Positions 33,713 through 44,435 of a DNA stretch of 64,000 nucleotides are shown piece after piece (the first letter of the stretch is position 1; every line of letters starts with the position of its first letter). A program made the position numbers and the translations under genes. The notes below the pieces were generated by a model. The model ran no database searches and was not told the DNA's origin. It worked only from the letters and a program-made list of their open reading frames with translations. The stretch covers positions 27,271,063 through 27,335,062 of the forward strand of contig CM036179.1 of assembly GCA_020631735.1 (NCBI GenBank), given 5' to 3'. The stretch is from Saccharum officinarum (lineage: Eukaryota; Streptophyta; Magnoliopsida; Poales; Poaceae).

Positions 33713-34330
33713 TGGGATGATTTCACAACCAGATAAGAGCAAAAGAGCTGAAAAGATGCTTGAGCTCGTAATCCCAAGTCTTTTCAGGCTTGGATGAGAG
33801 TAAGGTAGACAGGTTGACACTCAAACTTATCCTGAGTTGTTTTCATAGCCTAGATGAGAGCCAGAGGTGCTCGCCTGATCCTGAGTTGTTTTCACAATCA
33901 GATGAGAGCAAAAGAACTGAAAAGATGCTTGAGCTCGCAATCCTAAGTCTTTTCAGGCTTGGATGAGAGTAAGGCAGACAAGCCAACACTTGAACCTGTC
34001 CTGGGTTGTTTTCACAGCCTGGATGAGAGTCAGAGGTGCTCACTTGATCCTGAGTTATTTTCACAACCGGATGAGAGCAAAAGAGCTAAAAAGATGCTTG
34101 AGCTCGCAATCCTAAGTCTTTTCAGGCTTGGATGAGAGTAAGACTGAAAAGCTAACACTCAAACCTATCCTAGGTTATTTTCACAGCCTAGATGAGAGCC
34201 AAAAGTGCTCGCCCTAACCTGGTTTGTTTTCACAACCGGATGAGAGTAAAAGAGCTGAAAAGACGCTTGAGCTCGCAATTCACAGAAATAAGAGCAAAAG
34301 AGTTGCAAATACACTTGAGCTTGTTTTATC
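33713..34330 (+). repeat. 169-bp tandem repeat array 1
   Basis: TTTTCACAACCGGATGAGAG-type units recur with exact spacing: the CACAA-x-C core starts at 33724, 33893, 34062 and 34231, always 169 bp apart. Each unit also holds CTTTTCAGGCTTGGATGAGA and GTGCTCGC. Such arrays are common in the 3' part of Tat elements. Confidence 0.92.
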
Positions 34331-34399
34331 TAGAACCATTCAGACGTGGATGGAAATTAAGTCCATACAAGACTACAATGAGCAAGAAAGTATAAAAGA

Positions 34400-35500
34400 A
34401 GCCTGAGCCCATCAAGACTACTCCTGATATGAGCAAGAAGCGCCGGTGCTCGCCAAGGTTCATAATCAACAAACAATACAGAAAGAAGTCACTAAAAGGA
34501 AATTTTCTTATAAAACAACAAGGAGAAGGCCTAATTCTCAGAATCATCATCAGAAGAAGAAAAAGACACCTTTTTAGAGCAAAGGCAATCTTTGACAATA
34601 GAGAATGGGCTACACCACAAGAAACTACTCGGATTTAAGGAAGAACAAAATATTTACATGACGAATAGAACTACTGGCTACATCGACAACCGAATCTACT
34701 ACTGGACAGTCCACCCTTCGATCTCCTTTACGCCAACATCAAAACGAGGGCTAGTAGCAGCATGCCCAGGCCACCATCAGATCCTCGACGGAGACCAGCT
34801 ACCCACAGACTCGACATCGTCATCTTTCGCGGCAAGAACTTCCCAGTCAACTTCATCCTTGACAATGAGCGCTTCCCAGTCAACCTTGTCCTTGCTATCG
34901 CCGCTAAGGATGATCAAATCCACCCCTATCAAGCCGGCATCAACAGGAGAAACAGAGACAAGATCGACCACAAGAGCAGCCGCTGGATCCTCCTCCTCCC
35001 ACAAAGACGGAACCGATTTTGATGTCCCGGCAGATGGAGCCTCCTCCACCGCAAGAGTTGCACGAACACTAAGAGCCGACAACGCCGACAGCGAAGATGC
35101 TAATGACGAAGAACCTCTGCTCGATGATGCGGTCACAACTATAGCTCTTCAAGGACAAGCAAGCGATAAGCACGGTACCTTACAGATGCAAAGCCTTTGG
35201 ATAAACTTTTTCTTCACCATTTTGGCTGTGGTAAGACTGAAAAGATAAGAGTTCCGAAACAATTACGAAAGGGGTAGTTAAATAGGGCTAAGCCGCCTCC
35301 TCAAGCAGTCCAACAGCCTCCTCAACATAAAGACAAAGTTAATTTCTCTTCCTAAAATTAAAGGCAGAGTCAATTCCTTCACCAAAGCCAACATGGCGCT
35401 TCGGCTTCCAACATTAACTGTGCAATGCAACCGATGTGAAAGTGGCGCACTTTTTCATGCAGAGGAGCCCAACGGACAGAACAAATGAGTTCTTATTACA
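34400..35500 (-). other. Spacer between the tandem arrays, with decayed antisense coding
   Basis: The minus strand has an open frame (34777-35136) rich in Ser, Asp and Val, with repeated VDWEALIVKDE / VDWEVLAAKDD. No known domain. It probably derives from the antisense ORF or an acidic linker of the element. The plus strand shows nothing recognisable. Confidence 0.35.
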
Positions 35501-35529
35501 AAGAAGAAGACAAAACACTTGGACAATTT

Positions 35530-35800
35530 TTAGGTTTAGATGAAAGCCAGAGGTGCTCGCCTGATCTCGAGTTGTTTTCACAACCGGATGAGAGCAAAAG
35601 AGATGAAAAGATGCTTGAGCTCGCAATCCTAAGTCTTTTTAGGCTTGGATAAGAGTAAGACGGATAGGCTAACACTCGAACCTATCCTGGGTTGTTTTCA
35701 TGGCCTGGATAAGAGTCAGAGGTGCTCGCCCGATCCCGAGTTGTTTTCACAACCGAATGAGAGCAAAAGAGCTGAAAATACGCTTGAGCTCACCTTATCC
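35530..35800 (+). repeat. 169-bp tandem repeat array 2
   Basis: Two further units of the 33713 array, with CACAACCG cores at 35579 and 35748, again 169 bp apart. The split suggests that the intervening 1.2 kb was inserted or amplified between units. Confidence 0.9.
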
Positions 35801-35981
35801 CAACAATTAAGGCTTATATCCAGCACACAGTCAAGGAAAATTTCAAATTTAGAGAAAACAACTCAAAAAGATTAACTTGAATGATTCAAGCAAAATAGTC
35901 AAAGAACCAGGATTCCTTTACAAGGCACAATGCAAAGTGTATCTTTACAAAGAAAGAAAATATGCCTAGATACTACAGAAC

Positions 35982-38900
35982 CTAACTATCAGCTTCGTCA
36001 TCAGTAGCGGGGAGATGAATATCAAGCTTCTTAGCAATGACGTTGGCAAGGTCTTCAACTTCAGACTCAGTGCTCTCGATGGACTCCAGGTAGTTTTCGT
36101 CATCCGTATCCTCCTTAAGTTTTTCTAGGGGGACTAACGGAGCAAGAACACGGATATGAGCTAAAACGTTCTTGACACATGCCCGGACCTCATCCTTCAC
36201 GAAGCTCTGAGACGCTCAGGAATCAGTGGAATGAACTCTCCCCAGGTCCTCCCATCATTTTCAGAAGTTCGAAGAAGCTTTGCAATGGTCTTGAAAGATT
36301 TCCACAACATAGCAAACTGTTGGTCAGAAGTAGCCAGCTTCTTAGATAAAACCTCAATAGTTTTCATCCCCTGCATAAGATCCCGGTCAGCACCAAGCCT
36401 AATCAACTGAGCATGAGCGAGCTCTTCTTCGGCATGAGACTTTACCTCTTTGGCCCTATTATGACTAGACTGAACCGATATCTTCATATCTTCAATAACA
36501 GTCAATAGTGTTTACTTATCTTCTCGAAGGGCTGAACAAGACAATAAAAGAAAATCAAGCAAAAAGGAGCAAGAAATAAAGAAAAGAGGGAACAAGGTAT
36601 AAAAGAACTCGGAATACCATCACACTCTTTCTTCAAGGCATCTTGGACCGCAACATCCTCTGCTCCACCTCAATCACCTGAGCATGGAGAGCCTTTTCCT
36701 CCCTCTGATGTGACTGATGCTTAACCTCCATCTCGGTTCGGTAGAGGTCTAGCTCCGTCTTCAGAGCACTAATTTCAGAGATCAACTTTTTTTGGTCTCA
36801 GTCGAGAAAAAGAAGTCGACATGGTCCTGAGAGAAAGATCAAACAAGATGAAAAGAGAAAGACAAGACATAAGAATCTAAGAGGCCAAGCAAAATAATAA
36901 CTCAAGAAAAACTTACCTAAAGTTTCTTCCTAAAAGAAGTAGCATCATCCGCTAGGATTCCCCAGTCCATGGTCAGCTCTGACAAACGATGAGTGGCATT
37001 GAATTCCCGCAACAAATCGTCATCTAGACGCTGACTACTAGAACTAAGGGCAGCATGAGAAGAAACTGACTGATGTGAAGACAAGACCAAGGTCGTACCC
37101 AGGGCAGTAGAAGCCCGACTACTTCCTCAGATGGACCAGCCGCCCCGGTCACCACTATCTCTGGAGTAGGTGAATCCGCAGCAGCATGTTCATCAGGGGC
37201 TGCTGTCTTTCTCACAGCTGCCTCCCTGATTGTGCGTTCCGAGTCCTAAGACTTAGTACGCACGACCGCACCATCAGAGTGCGAAGAAGCCGGACGAGGG
37301 TTCAAAGAAGGCGTGGGCGAAGACCTACAGGATGATGGGCAACCTCAACGATACAAGAAAAAAGGAAAACAAAAACAAACAACCTAACCATGATTCACTT
37401 ACTTGGCCGACTTCTTCTTCAAACTAAAACCCCAAGCCGAGCTGGCGGAGGCATGGAGGCAGAAAAGATATCATCACCACCCCACACTAGGGATGGCGTG
37501 ATCGACAACCGAGCCCTAGGAGAACTCAGGCTCAACGACCGCTTACTGCAAAAGGACAAGGAGAAGTCAAAAGAAGCGATCAAGAATAATAACGACAAAA
37601 TAAAAATACAACAACAACTCATCAACGGGTATTGAGAGTCGCATCATCTTCCTCATCCTCCTCGCCCTCAAGCAACTCAACCACAGTACCATCTAAGAAA
37701 AGAGAAAGTAATTGGTTATGCACGAAAACAAACAACAAAGGAGATAAAACAAACTGATGTGCTCACCTAGGAGGATGCTATATACAACTTGAGTACCTAG
37801 AAGAGTACCTAGTTGGCGAGGCTTCTTGGTGACAGACACGCTGGAGGAAGCGTCATCCACCCGCGCCCTCTTATGGATGGAGCAAGGAGCTTGAGGAACT
37901 AGGCGTGCCACATATTGAACATATTGGACTGGTTCATTGCAAGAAGCACCGGGAAGAACTGTGAATACTACTGACTTACTAGCTGGGGCCGCTATGACCA
38001 TACTTCCTCTAGCCTCCTCAACAGCTGGGTTGTCATCAGCAAGAACCAGATCAACAAAGTTACGCCCCAATTTCTACAAGATGACCAAAGGAGAAGGAAT
38101 AAGCAGAAAATTAAAGATAGAAAGTACGAACAACAAAAGATATATAAAGGAAAGTACTCGCGAAAAGTAAAACAACTCACAGCAGGGGGCAGATTATCTC
38201 CACAATATTTAGGAACTGCATGGGGGACAATGGTCACCCCCTTCAGAACCTTCCTCAAGCGCTTGAGAACCTCCTCTTCAGTCAACTCAAGGGCAAGAAC
38301 CATCCGAGATGGGTCTTCAGCCCCAGAATACTCAAAGTCGAGATGCGCCCTCTCCTTCAGGGGTTGAACTCGGCGACGCATATAGCTGGCGATGATCCCA
38401 AAACCGGTCAAACCTTGCTATTTCAGAGTTTGGATTCTCTCAAGAAGAGGCTTGATGGCCTGGAGCTCATCATTTGTCAAATGGTTCTTCTCCTAACGAT
38501 TATTGACCAAGGGGCCAGAACCGGAATGAACAGTAAGGGGAGGACTCATGTTTGCAGCATAAAACCACACAGAACACCAATCCTGAACAGAATCAACAAG
38601 ATTATAATAAAAAAAGAGGGCTTTCTTCCCCTTACGGAATTGGATGCCACAACCACCCAACGGAGAAGTACTGTCACTCTAAGGATGCGGTTTCAAACAG
38701 AAAAAGAAACGAAACAGAGAGATTGAGGAATGATGCCAATAAAGGCTTCACAGAGATGGTCGAACACTGACAGATGAAGGACAACGTTCGAGGTCAAGTG
38801 GTTTAGAGAAATACCAAAATAATGAAGGAAACAGTGAAGAAAAGCAGAAGTAGGCAAGCAGAGGCCAGCACGGACAAAAGAGATAAAAAGGACGATCTCA

Positions 38901-39139
38901 CCAGGACCAGGAGTAGGAACTCGATGCTATCCTAGGACCTTCCAATCAGTAAAGTCTTTCTCCTAGATTAGGCCATCTCTAACCAAATCTCGCAGCTGAT
39001 CTTCTGTTGTAGTCGAAACTGATCAAAGCTTCTCTGCAGCCCTCATGGCGACGAACTCCTGATTCTCGATAACCAAGAGCGACACCTCCTCGTCTACCAA
39101 GATCTCCTTCGACTTGTTTGATGACTTCTTCTTGCCCAT
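35982..39139 (-). pseudogene. Antisense ORF (aORF) of the Tat-like element, disrupted
   Basis: Starts at ATG 39137-39139 with MGKKKSSNKSKEILVDEEVS. LVRDGLI and EKDFTDWKVLG follow, then VPTPGPGEIVLFISFVRAGL, LHYFGISLNHLTSNVVLHLS and KKALFFYYNLVDSVQDWCSV. The last parts are the gypsy-type plant transposon domain often labelled Transposase_28. TGFGIIASYMRRRVQPLKER (38340-38411), coiled-coil frames at 36197-36505 and an acidic C-terminus ending LPATDDEADS at 35985 complete it. There are stops and frame changes throughout, plus intron-like gaps near 37240-37690 and 38100-38180. Its role in Tat elements is not established. Confidence 0.65.
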
Positions 39140-40390
39140 ACAATGGCGAGGATCTGAGGTCGGCGATAAAAAGATCGACGGTGGTAGTAATGGCGGTGGT
39201 GGAACTCTGAAGGTTAGGGTTTTTGCAAAGACTAAATGCTAAAGGGCAAGGACAGGGTAAGAAAGAAGAAGAAGAAGAAGGAGGGCCCTTAAATAGATTT
39301 ACAATGGTAAAAACGTGGCCCATTGGGCCCGCTTAACGTGGTATGGAAACGCAATGGTCCATTTTTGCCATAACGGACATAGCCGAAATAATGGGCGATG
39401 CAACCTTTCACAGCGATACAGTGCAACGGGCACATTTCAGACTTAGCCGTTCACACTACGCTATTGCCAAATTGTTACAAGATTGCACAACTCAGAAAGA
39501 ACTCACCATCCACAAGAATCACAGAAGACATTACAGTACACCTCCAGAGAGGATATTTCAGAAACAACCCAGATCATACTCAAAATCACTCAAACAACAA
39601 AAAGGAGACAACAACCGAGACATAAAGATTTTTTATTACAAATATCATCAAATGACATAAGGTTACAGATCTTACAAGATCCAACGAACTTGGTACTACG
39701 ACAAGCAAGGCAACAATAAAGAGCACAAGCAGAACTTGGCTCTGGAAATGACTACGTGCTCCTAGTCACACCACGACAGAAGACAACCAACTCGGATACA
39801 CTGTTTTATTCAAAGGAAGGACATAGTGCATCCAAGACGGATAGCAACAGCACAGCGGGACAACCCAGACTAGGCGAGACTCACAGACATCAATCTATCT
39901 AAGCCCGATGTGATCCTGGATCAGACGCTGATTTACACCGGACAGTCGCAAGGCAGTGTGGAAGGATCAACCCGAAGCTACTGGATAATGGAACGCATCC
40001 CACATCACAAGACTTCTTTCACCTGCCACCACGTACTACCTGGTATAATACCGTCACGAGATGAGTCTACCTCTAATCTCGATCATAAGACTTCTTCCAC
40101 TTGCTACAAGACTCACAACACACATCCGGGGGCTGCTCTACTTCACAAACTATCATAATCATGACTACAGAGGCTTCAGGCTATACAACATGACACTTGA
40201 TCAATAGAAGTAGCACACCAGGAGGGTATTTATAGGCCAAAGAGCGGCACACATAGACTGGGAGCACCAACAGAACAAGCCTCATAAAGGTCTCAGTGAA
40301 AAGACAGAAAACGATAAGAAGAGGACACGCGCGTGAAGGAACAATATTCGAGGACAAGCATATTCGAAAAGAATATACTAACACTGTATG
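39140..40390 (+). other. 3' non-coding region of the Tat-like element
   Basis: No conserved coding. AAGAAGAAGAAGAAGAAGG (near 39268) is a short GAA microsatellite. The sequence lies between the start of the antisense ORF and the nested solo LTR. Confidence 0.4.
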
Positions 40391-40840
40391 TGTAACGACC
40401 CCAAAATGGGTCCAGTGGGCCAAATTTGCAGAATGGGCCTTTACACCGTAGCTCGGGGCAGTGGGGCGAATACTGTAGGCGAGAGTTACTGTACATCCAG
40501 ACTTCGGGTACTGTAACAGCCAAATACTGTAGATCGAACACTGTAGCAGGTCGGTACTGTTCACCGAAGTGGGCTGTGCTGAATTCGGTATACTGTAAAT
40601 CGGGTACTGTTCATCGGTTACTATAGCATCACGAAATACTGTGCAACCATAATTTAGTACCGTATCGTGAATCATGAGTGAGTTCAGCTGACTTAAATAC
40701 TAGAGCCAGGGACGCATAGTAACCTTCGGTTAACCGTTTTGAGTGAAGCGAGGACGAAAACTCAATTGGGTTGCTACGCAGGTGGGACCACTCCTCGGCA
40801 GAGTGGGCCTGAGCCGTATATGCCGGGACTGAATGTTACA
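40391..40840 (+). mobile_element. Solo LTR (450 bp) inserted in the Tat-like element
   Basis: Starts TGTAACGACCCC and ends GAATGTTACA, so the ends are TG...CA with a TGTAAC/GTTACA inverted pair. Flanked by the perfect 5-bp target duplication GTATG (40386-40390 and 40841-40845). No internal region remains, as expected after recombination between two LTRs. The TGTAACGACCCC start suggests a Tekay/Del-type gypsy. Confidence 0.88.
40452..40652. repeat. TACTGT motif cluster inside the solo LTR
   Basis: TACTGTA or TACTGTT (variants CACTGTA, TACTATA, TACTGTG) occurs about ten times in 200 bp, often as GGTACTGT. Spacing is roughly 15-30 bp. The two non-autonomous LTR elements also carry GTACTGT and ACAGTAC. 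Function unknown. Confidence 0.75.
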
Positions 40841-41228
40841 GTATGCCTTGTGACTACAGAGAATTCAATTAAACTGCCAACCACTACCAACATCAGATAT
40901 AAATATGGCTACCTAAGAAGACAATAGAAGACCCTCTATCCGAAATCTTAATAATCGAAAACAACTCGGAAATATGCTCGGGGGCTGCAGGGTACATACC
41001 CTGAGAAGAGATTTTTAGTTTTTTCAACAACCTAAGTTCAAGACCTTCCAACTTTTTGTTCCAAATAGTCAGAGGCTCGGGGGCTACACTCAGTGAGTGC
41101 GTTTTTTCTTCAAAAAATCACACGTCACTTGAAAGACTTCATCAAAACAAGACCACTTTAAGACTTCACGTTGAAAGAACCCGGAATGGAGGAAGTCTTC
41201 GAGTTCAACCATGAAATGCTCAGAAGCT

Positions 41229-42345
41229 TGTCGATACGGGACCCACAGGGTTCCCTAGCCATGCGACTATGAGTCGTGGGCCCTGGCCTGGCCCATGAAC
41301 TGGAGCCAAGAGAGGTGTAGTATCCGCTACACCAAATCTGAGTAAAGAATAAAGCTGGACTAACGAGCCAGCTCGGCTCGTTTGGCTCGGCTCATTCTGG
41401 CTCGTTAAGATAACGAGCCAGCTCGACTCGGCTCGTTATCTTAACGAGCCAGAAGGCCGGCTCAGCTCGGCTCGTTTACGAGCTCGAGCTGGCTCGTTTG
41501 GCTCGCGAGCCAGCCATATTAAAACATAAAAAATGTAATATGTGTATTATCTAAAGTTTGATAATGGTAATAATATAAAACTAGTCCATTCATAAGTCTT
41601 AATAAATCATATAAAAATAATATGTACTATTATATTATAATACTATACATCATACATTGTCTATGGTTCATACTCCATACCATATATGATGCATCCATTA
41701 TTTATACATTCATTTAAAATAAAAAGAGTCAAATTAATCTAAAATTTATAGAGTCAAAGTCCAATCATCAACAAATTATAAAGTGTAAGACATAAAGTTA
41801 TATAACACTAATAAAAGTTTAAGGCCAACAACTTTGGCTCGTTAGGCTCGCGAGCTGGCTCGAGCTGGCTCGCGAGCTGGCTCGTTAAGACACGAGCTAG
41901 GATGCTTGCTCAGCTCGTTTGAGAAATTAAACGAGCCGAGCCGAGCCGAGCCACTATCGATCCGAGTCGAGCGAGCTATCGAGTTGCGAGCTTTTCGTCC
42001 AGCTTTAGTAAAGAATATGCCAGACTAGCTAGATTCCTATGGAAAGTAACTTCTGTACCTAATTTAGGACATCTTCTTTGGATCCGACTAGAATTGTAAC
42101 TGCACCACAGCCTTCTCTACCGATATAAAGAGAGGGCGTGGGCACCCCTGTAACAAGAGACGATTCAACATAATCAATCTAACGCAAAGGCTAAATGCCG
42201 ACTGGACGTAGGGTATTACTCGATCACCGATCGAGGACCCGCCAGTATAAATCGACTATCTCTGCATTCATCGTCGAGTTCTAGCATGCGCCAAAGCCCG
42301 AACAACTGTCCCAGGTACCCCTGTGGTAGGCTATCGGTGGTCAAA
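41229..42345 (+). repeat. 3' LTR of the Tat-like element, split by a hAT
   Basis: Homology with the 5' LTR runs 41257-41349 and 42008-42310. The left end may reach TGTCGATACGGG at 41229. The right part (CCAGGTACCCCTGTGG onward) has no counterpart in the truncated 5' LTR, so the border near 42345 is a guess. Confidence 0.75.
41350..42007. mobile_element. Non-autonomous hAT element with GGCTCG-rich subterminal repeats
   Basis: 658 bp. Terminal inverted repeats are TAAAGCTGGAC and GTCCAGCTTTA. The 8-bp target duplication GTAAAGAA lies at 41342-41349 and 42008-42015. The 5' LTR of the host element keeps the uninterrupted site. Both subterminal regions (about 41360-41515 and 41838-41990) are packed with GGCTCG/CGAGCC and GAGCTGG motifs, the usual place of transposase-binding sites in hATs. 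The middle is AT-rich and non-coding. Confidence 0.93.
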
Positions 42346-42543
42346 CACCGATATTATGGTTGATAGGAAATTTTGCGTGTACTCACTAAATCATAAGGAA
42401 TTTGCTTTTATTTACATAAGTCATGGGATTAAATGGCAAGTTACCCATGCCATTAATAAGATTTGTGTCATTAAATGACATCATTTTGATTAGTGTATGT
42501 GAGTGTATTAGACCAATCTTAATGGAAGTTTCATGTCCTGGTT
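42346..42543. mobile_element. Left half of a MITE-like sequence split by the Helitron
   Basis: AT-rich sequence ending CTTAATGGAAGTTTCATGTC. The partner half begins at 47538 (TTGGAAACAATGTAGACTAG, then CTCATGAAACTT). AGTTTCAT and ATGAAACT form an inverted pair when the Helitron is removed. Confidence 0.45.
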
Positions 42544-42892
42544 TCTATACTCTCGTGTATTTAACCTGTACAAGGAGCGACAGCTCCTCCAAAGGAAGCA
42601 GCCGCCACGTCACTCTAATTTTTTTCGTCCGTCGGATCTTCGAATCGATGGCCCAAATCTCTTGAAGCCGATTATCGTTCAGATCAGCTTCCCGTCGTCC
42701 TCTCCGGCTTCTTCGATTTTTTCACGCTCTTATTTACCTTCTACGGCTTCTTCTCAGAATCCAGCGAAACGAATATAATACCCATCTTCTGATTTCGCTT
42801 ACCTAAACTTCTGCTTCTCCTTCCCCTTCCTCGCTCTCTCTCTCTCTCGTCCGCTCCCTCCCTCTCCTCATCTCTCCCGACACGCGGCCAGG

Positions 42893-43150
42893 GTGGCCAC
42901 CGGCGCCAGCGGCACGGCGCGGCTGGGCAGTCCTCGTCCTCCTCCTCCACCTCCCCACGTGCCGGCCTGCCAAGCGCTGCCGCCTCACCGCGCTGCCGGG
43001 CTGTGCCACCTTTCCCCGGCCTCTACCGCTGCACCACGTGTCGCCGCCGGCGGTGGCTGTCCCCGGTCATGGCGTAGCTTCACCGGGCCCTGCCGGTGGC
43101 CGGCCGCCAGCGTGGCTGCCCCCCGGCGCCGCATCCTTCTCTAGCCCGCG
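42893..43150 (+). other. GC-rich exon-like segment in the Helitron
   Basis: An open frame translates to ATGASGTARLGSPRPPPPPP and further Pro/Ala/Arg-rich sequence. CT-rich leader-like DNA (42790-42870) precedes it. It resembles a captured 5' untranslated region and first exon, but the product cannot be named. Confidence 0.25.
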
Positions 43151-43714
43151 TCCGTTCTTGTGCTACAGCAAACCCTAGGTCGGGAGCACCCAGCGCCGAA
43201 CCCGCCCCCGACTCCTCTCTCTCTCTGGCACGCCGAACCCGCCCCCGGCTCCTTTCTCTCTCTCCCTCTAGCATGTACAGCTAGATGAGGTGCTCCTATG
43301 GCTATATTTCGATTTTGTGCCTTCGTATTTTTTAGACGTACCTCGATTTGTTTATTGCAGGTTCCTGATTTGGTAACCTCTGTCAAGCATGGCCAGTCGA
43401 CAAGAGGTTCATGTATTCATGCATCCTTCTGGGATAAGATTCAGCTATGTTCAGAACCTTTGTTACATGGCTGCTATTTTTTTTGTGCATACTAATGCTG
43501 CTTTGGTTGCCTGCGAAATTATTTGTCTGTCAACTAATGCCGCTTTCAACTAATGCCTGCGAAATTGCACACTCTTCATCCTTTGCCAGTATATGAATAT
43601 ATGATTCAACTGATGGGGAGTGTTCTATGAGTCACCTTATTGACTCTCTGTTTGCATCTTAGCAACTAAGATGTGTTCATATGTGCTATTTAATCTATTG
43701 ATTCCAAATTTATA

Positions 43715-44435
43715 GGGTCATCTTCTACATGGGTTCAGCGCCGAGACTCCGTTCCATTGCCGCTTCACATATTCTGCTGCTTAGGTAAGTTTGCTTGTTT
43801 TGCAGCCTACCTCCCAGCTATGGTTATTTCCTTTGTCATGAACTGTTTATAATTGATGATTGATCTCCATAGCTATCCTTTGTGGTTGATGATTGATCTC
43901 AAACGCAAGTGTATGTATCCTTGGTCCTGTCCTGTTTATAGTCGATGATTGATCTCCATTGCAAGTGTGGCTAAAGCTGGCCTCTGCTCTCTCTTTTTGA
44001 ACACATCCTTGTTTACCAGAAATTACAGGGACAAAATAAACAACCCCAACAAGCTTCCTTTGACAAAAAAACTTTCACTCTAATTTTTTCTTGGTTTCCT
44101 GTGGAAAAATTCCCCCAAATTGTGTGTCTGTTTGTTTCAGGCTAATTGATAGTCTGTTTCTTTCATAGTAATTGATAGGGTGGTTTACATCGGCTATCTG
44201 CCTCTACTGTGTTGCGCCTGTTCCTTCCATCCCATTCAGTTGAAGGTGTTTTCTTTTCTTTCTCCTTTGGGTACTCCATCATGTGCTTTCTGGAGTATTC
44301 CAGGGTTTAGAGTCTCATAGTTGCATTTTCTTCTATAATGGATCGTGTCTAACATTTATAGGGCCGCCCTTTGGGTCTGTGCAGCACCCACACTCTGTTC
44401 GATTGCAGCTCCACACATTCTACTGTGTATGTAAG
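43715..44435 (+). repeat. Two related exon-like blocks in the Helitron
   Basis: CTCCGTTCCATTGCCGCTTC (43748-43767) then ACATATTCTGCTGC and GTAAGTTT, against TCTGTTCGATTGCAGCTCC (about 44393-44411) then ACACATTCTACTGT and GTAAGTTT. The two blocks are about 645 bp apart and diverged. Confidence 0.55.

Larger units (their letters stand above)
32574..42345 (+). mobile_element. Deleted Tat-lineage Ty3/gypsy retrotransposon with nested insertions
   Basis: Two related LTRs in the same orientation enclose an integrase remnant, 169-bp tandem repeats and an antisense ORF, a layout known for the Tat lineage (Retand/RIRE2-like). Gag, protease, reverse transcriptase and RNase H are missing: the 5' LTR breaks off at about 32973 and integrase sequence follows directly. 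A solo LTR (40391-40840) and a hAT (41350-42007) inserted later. Near the 3' LTR, GCTCGGGGGCT occurs at 40979 and 41088, the usual purine-rich sequence of this lineage. Outer borders are approximate and no target duplication was found. Confidence 0.8.
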
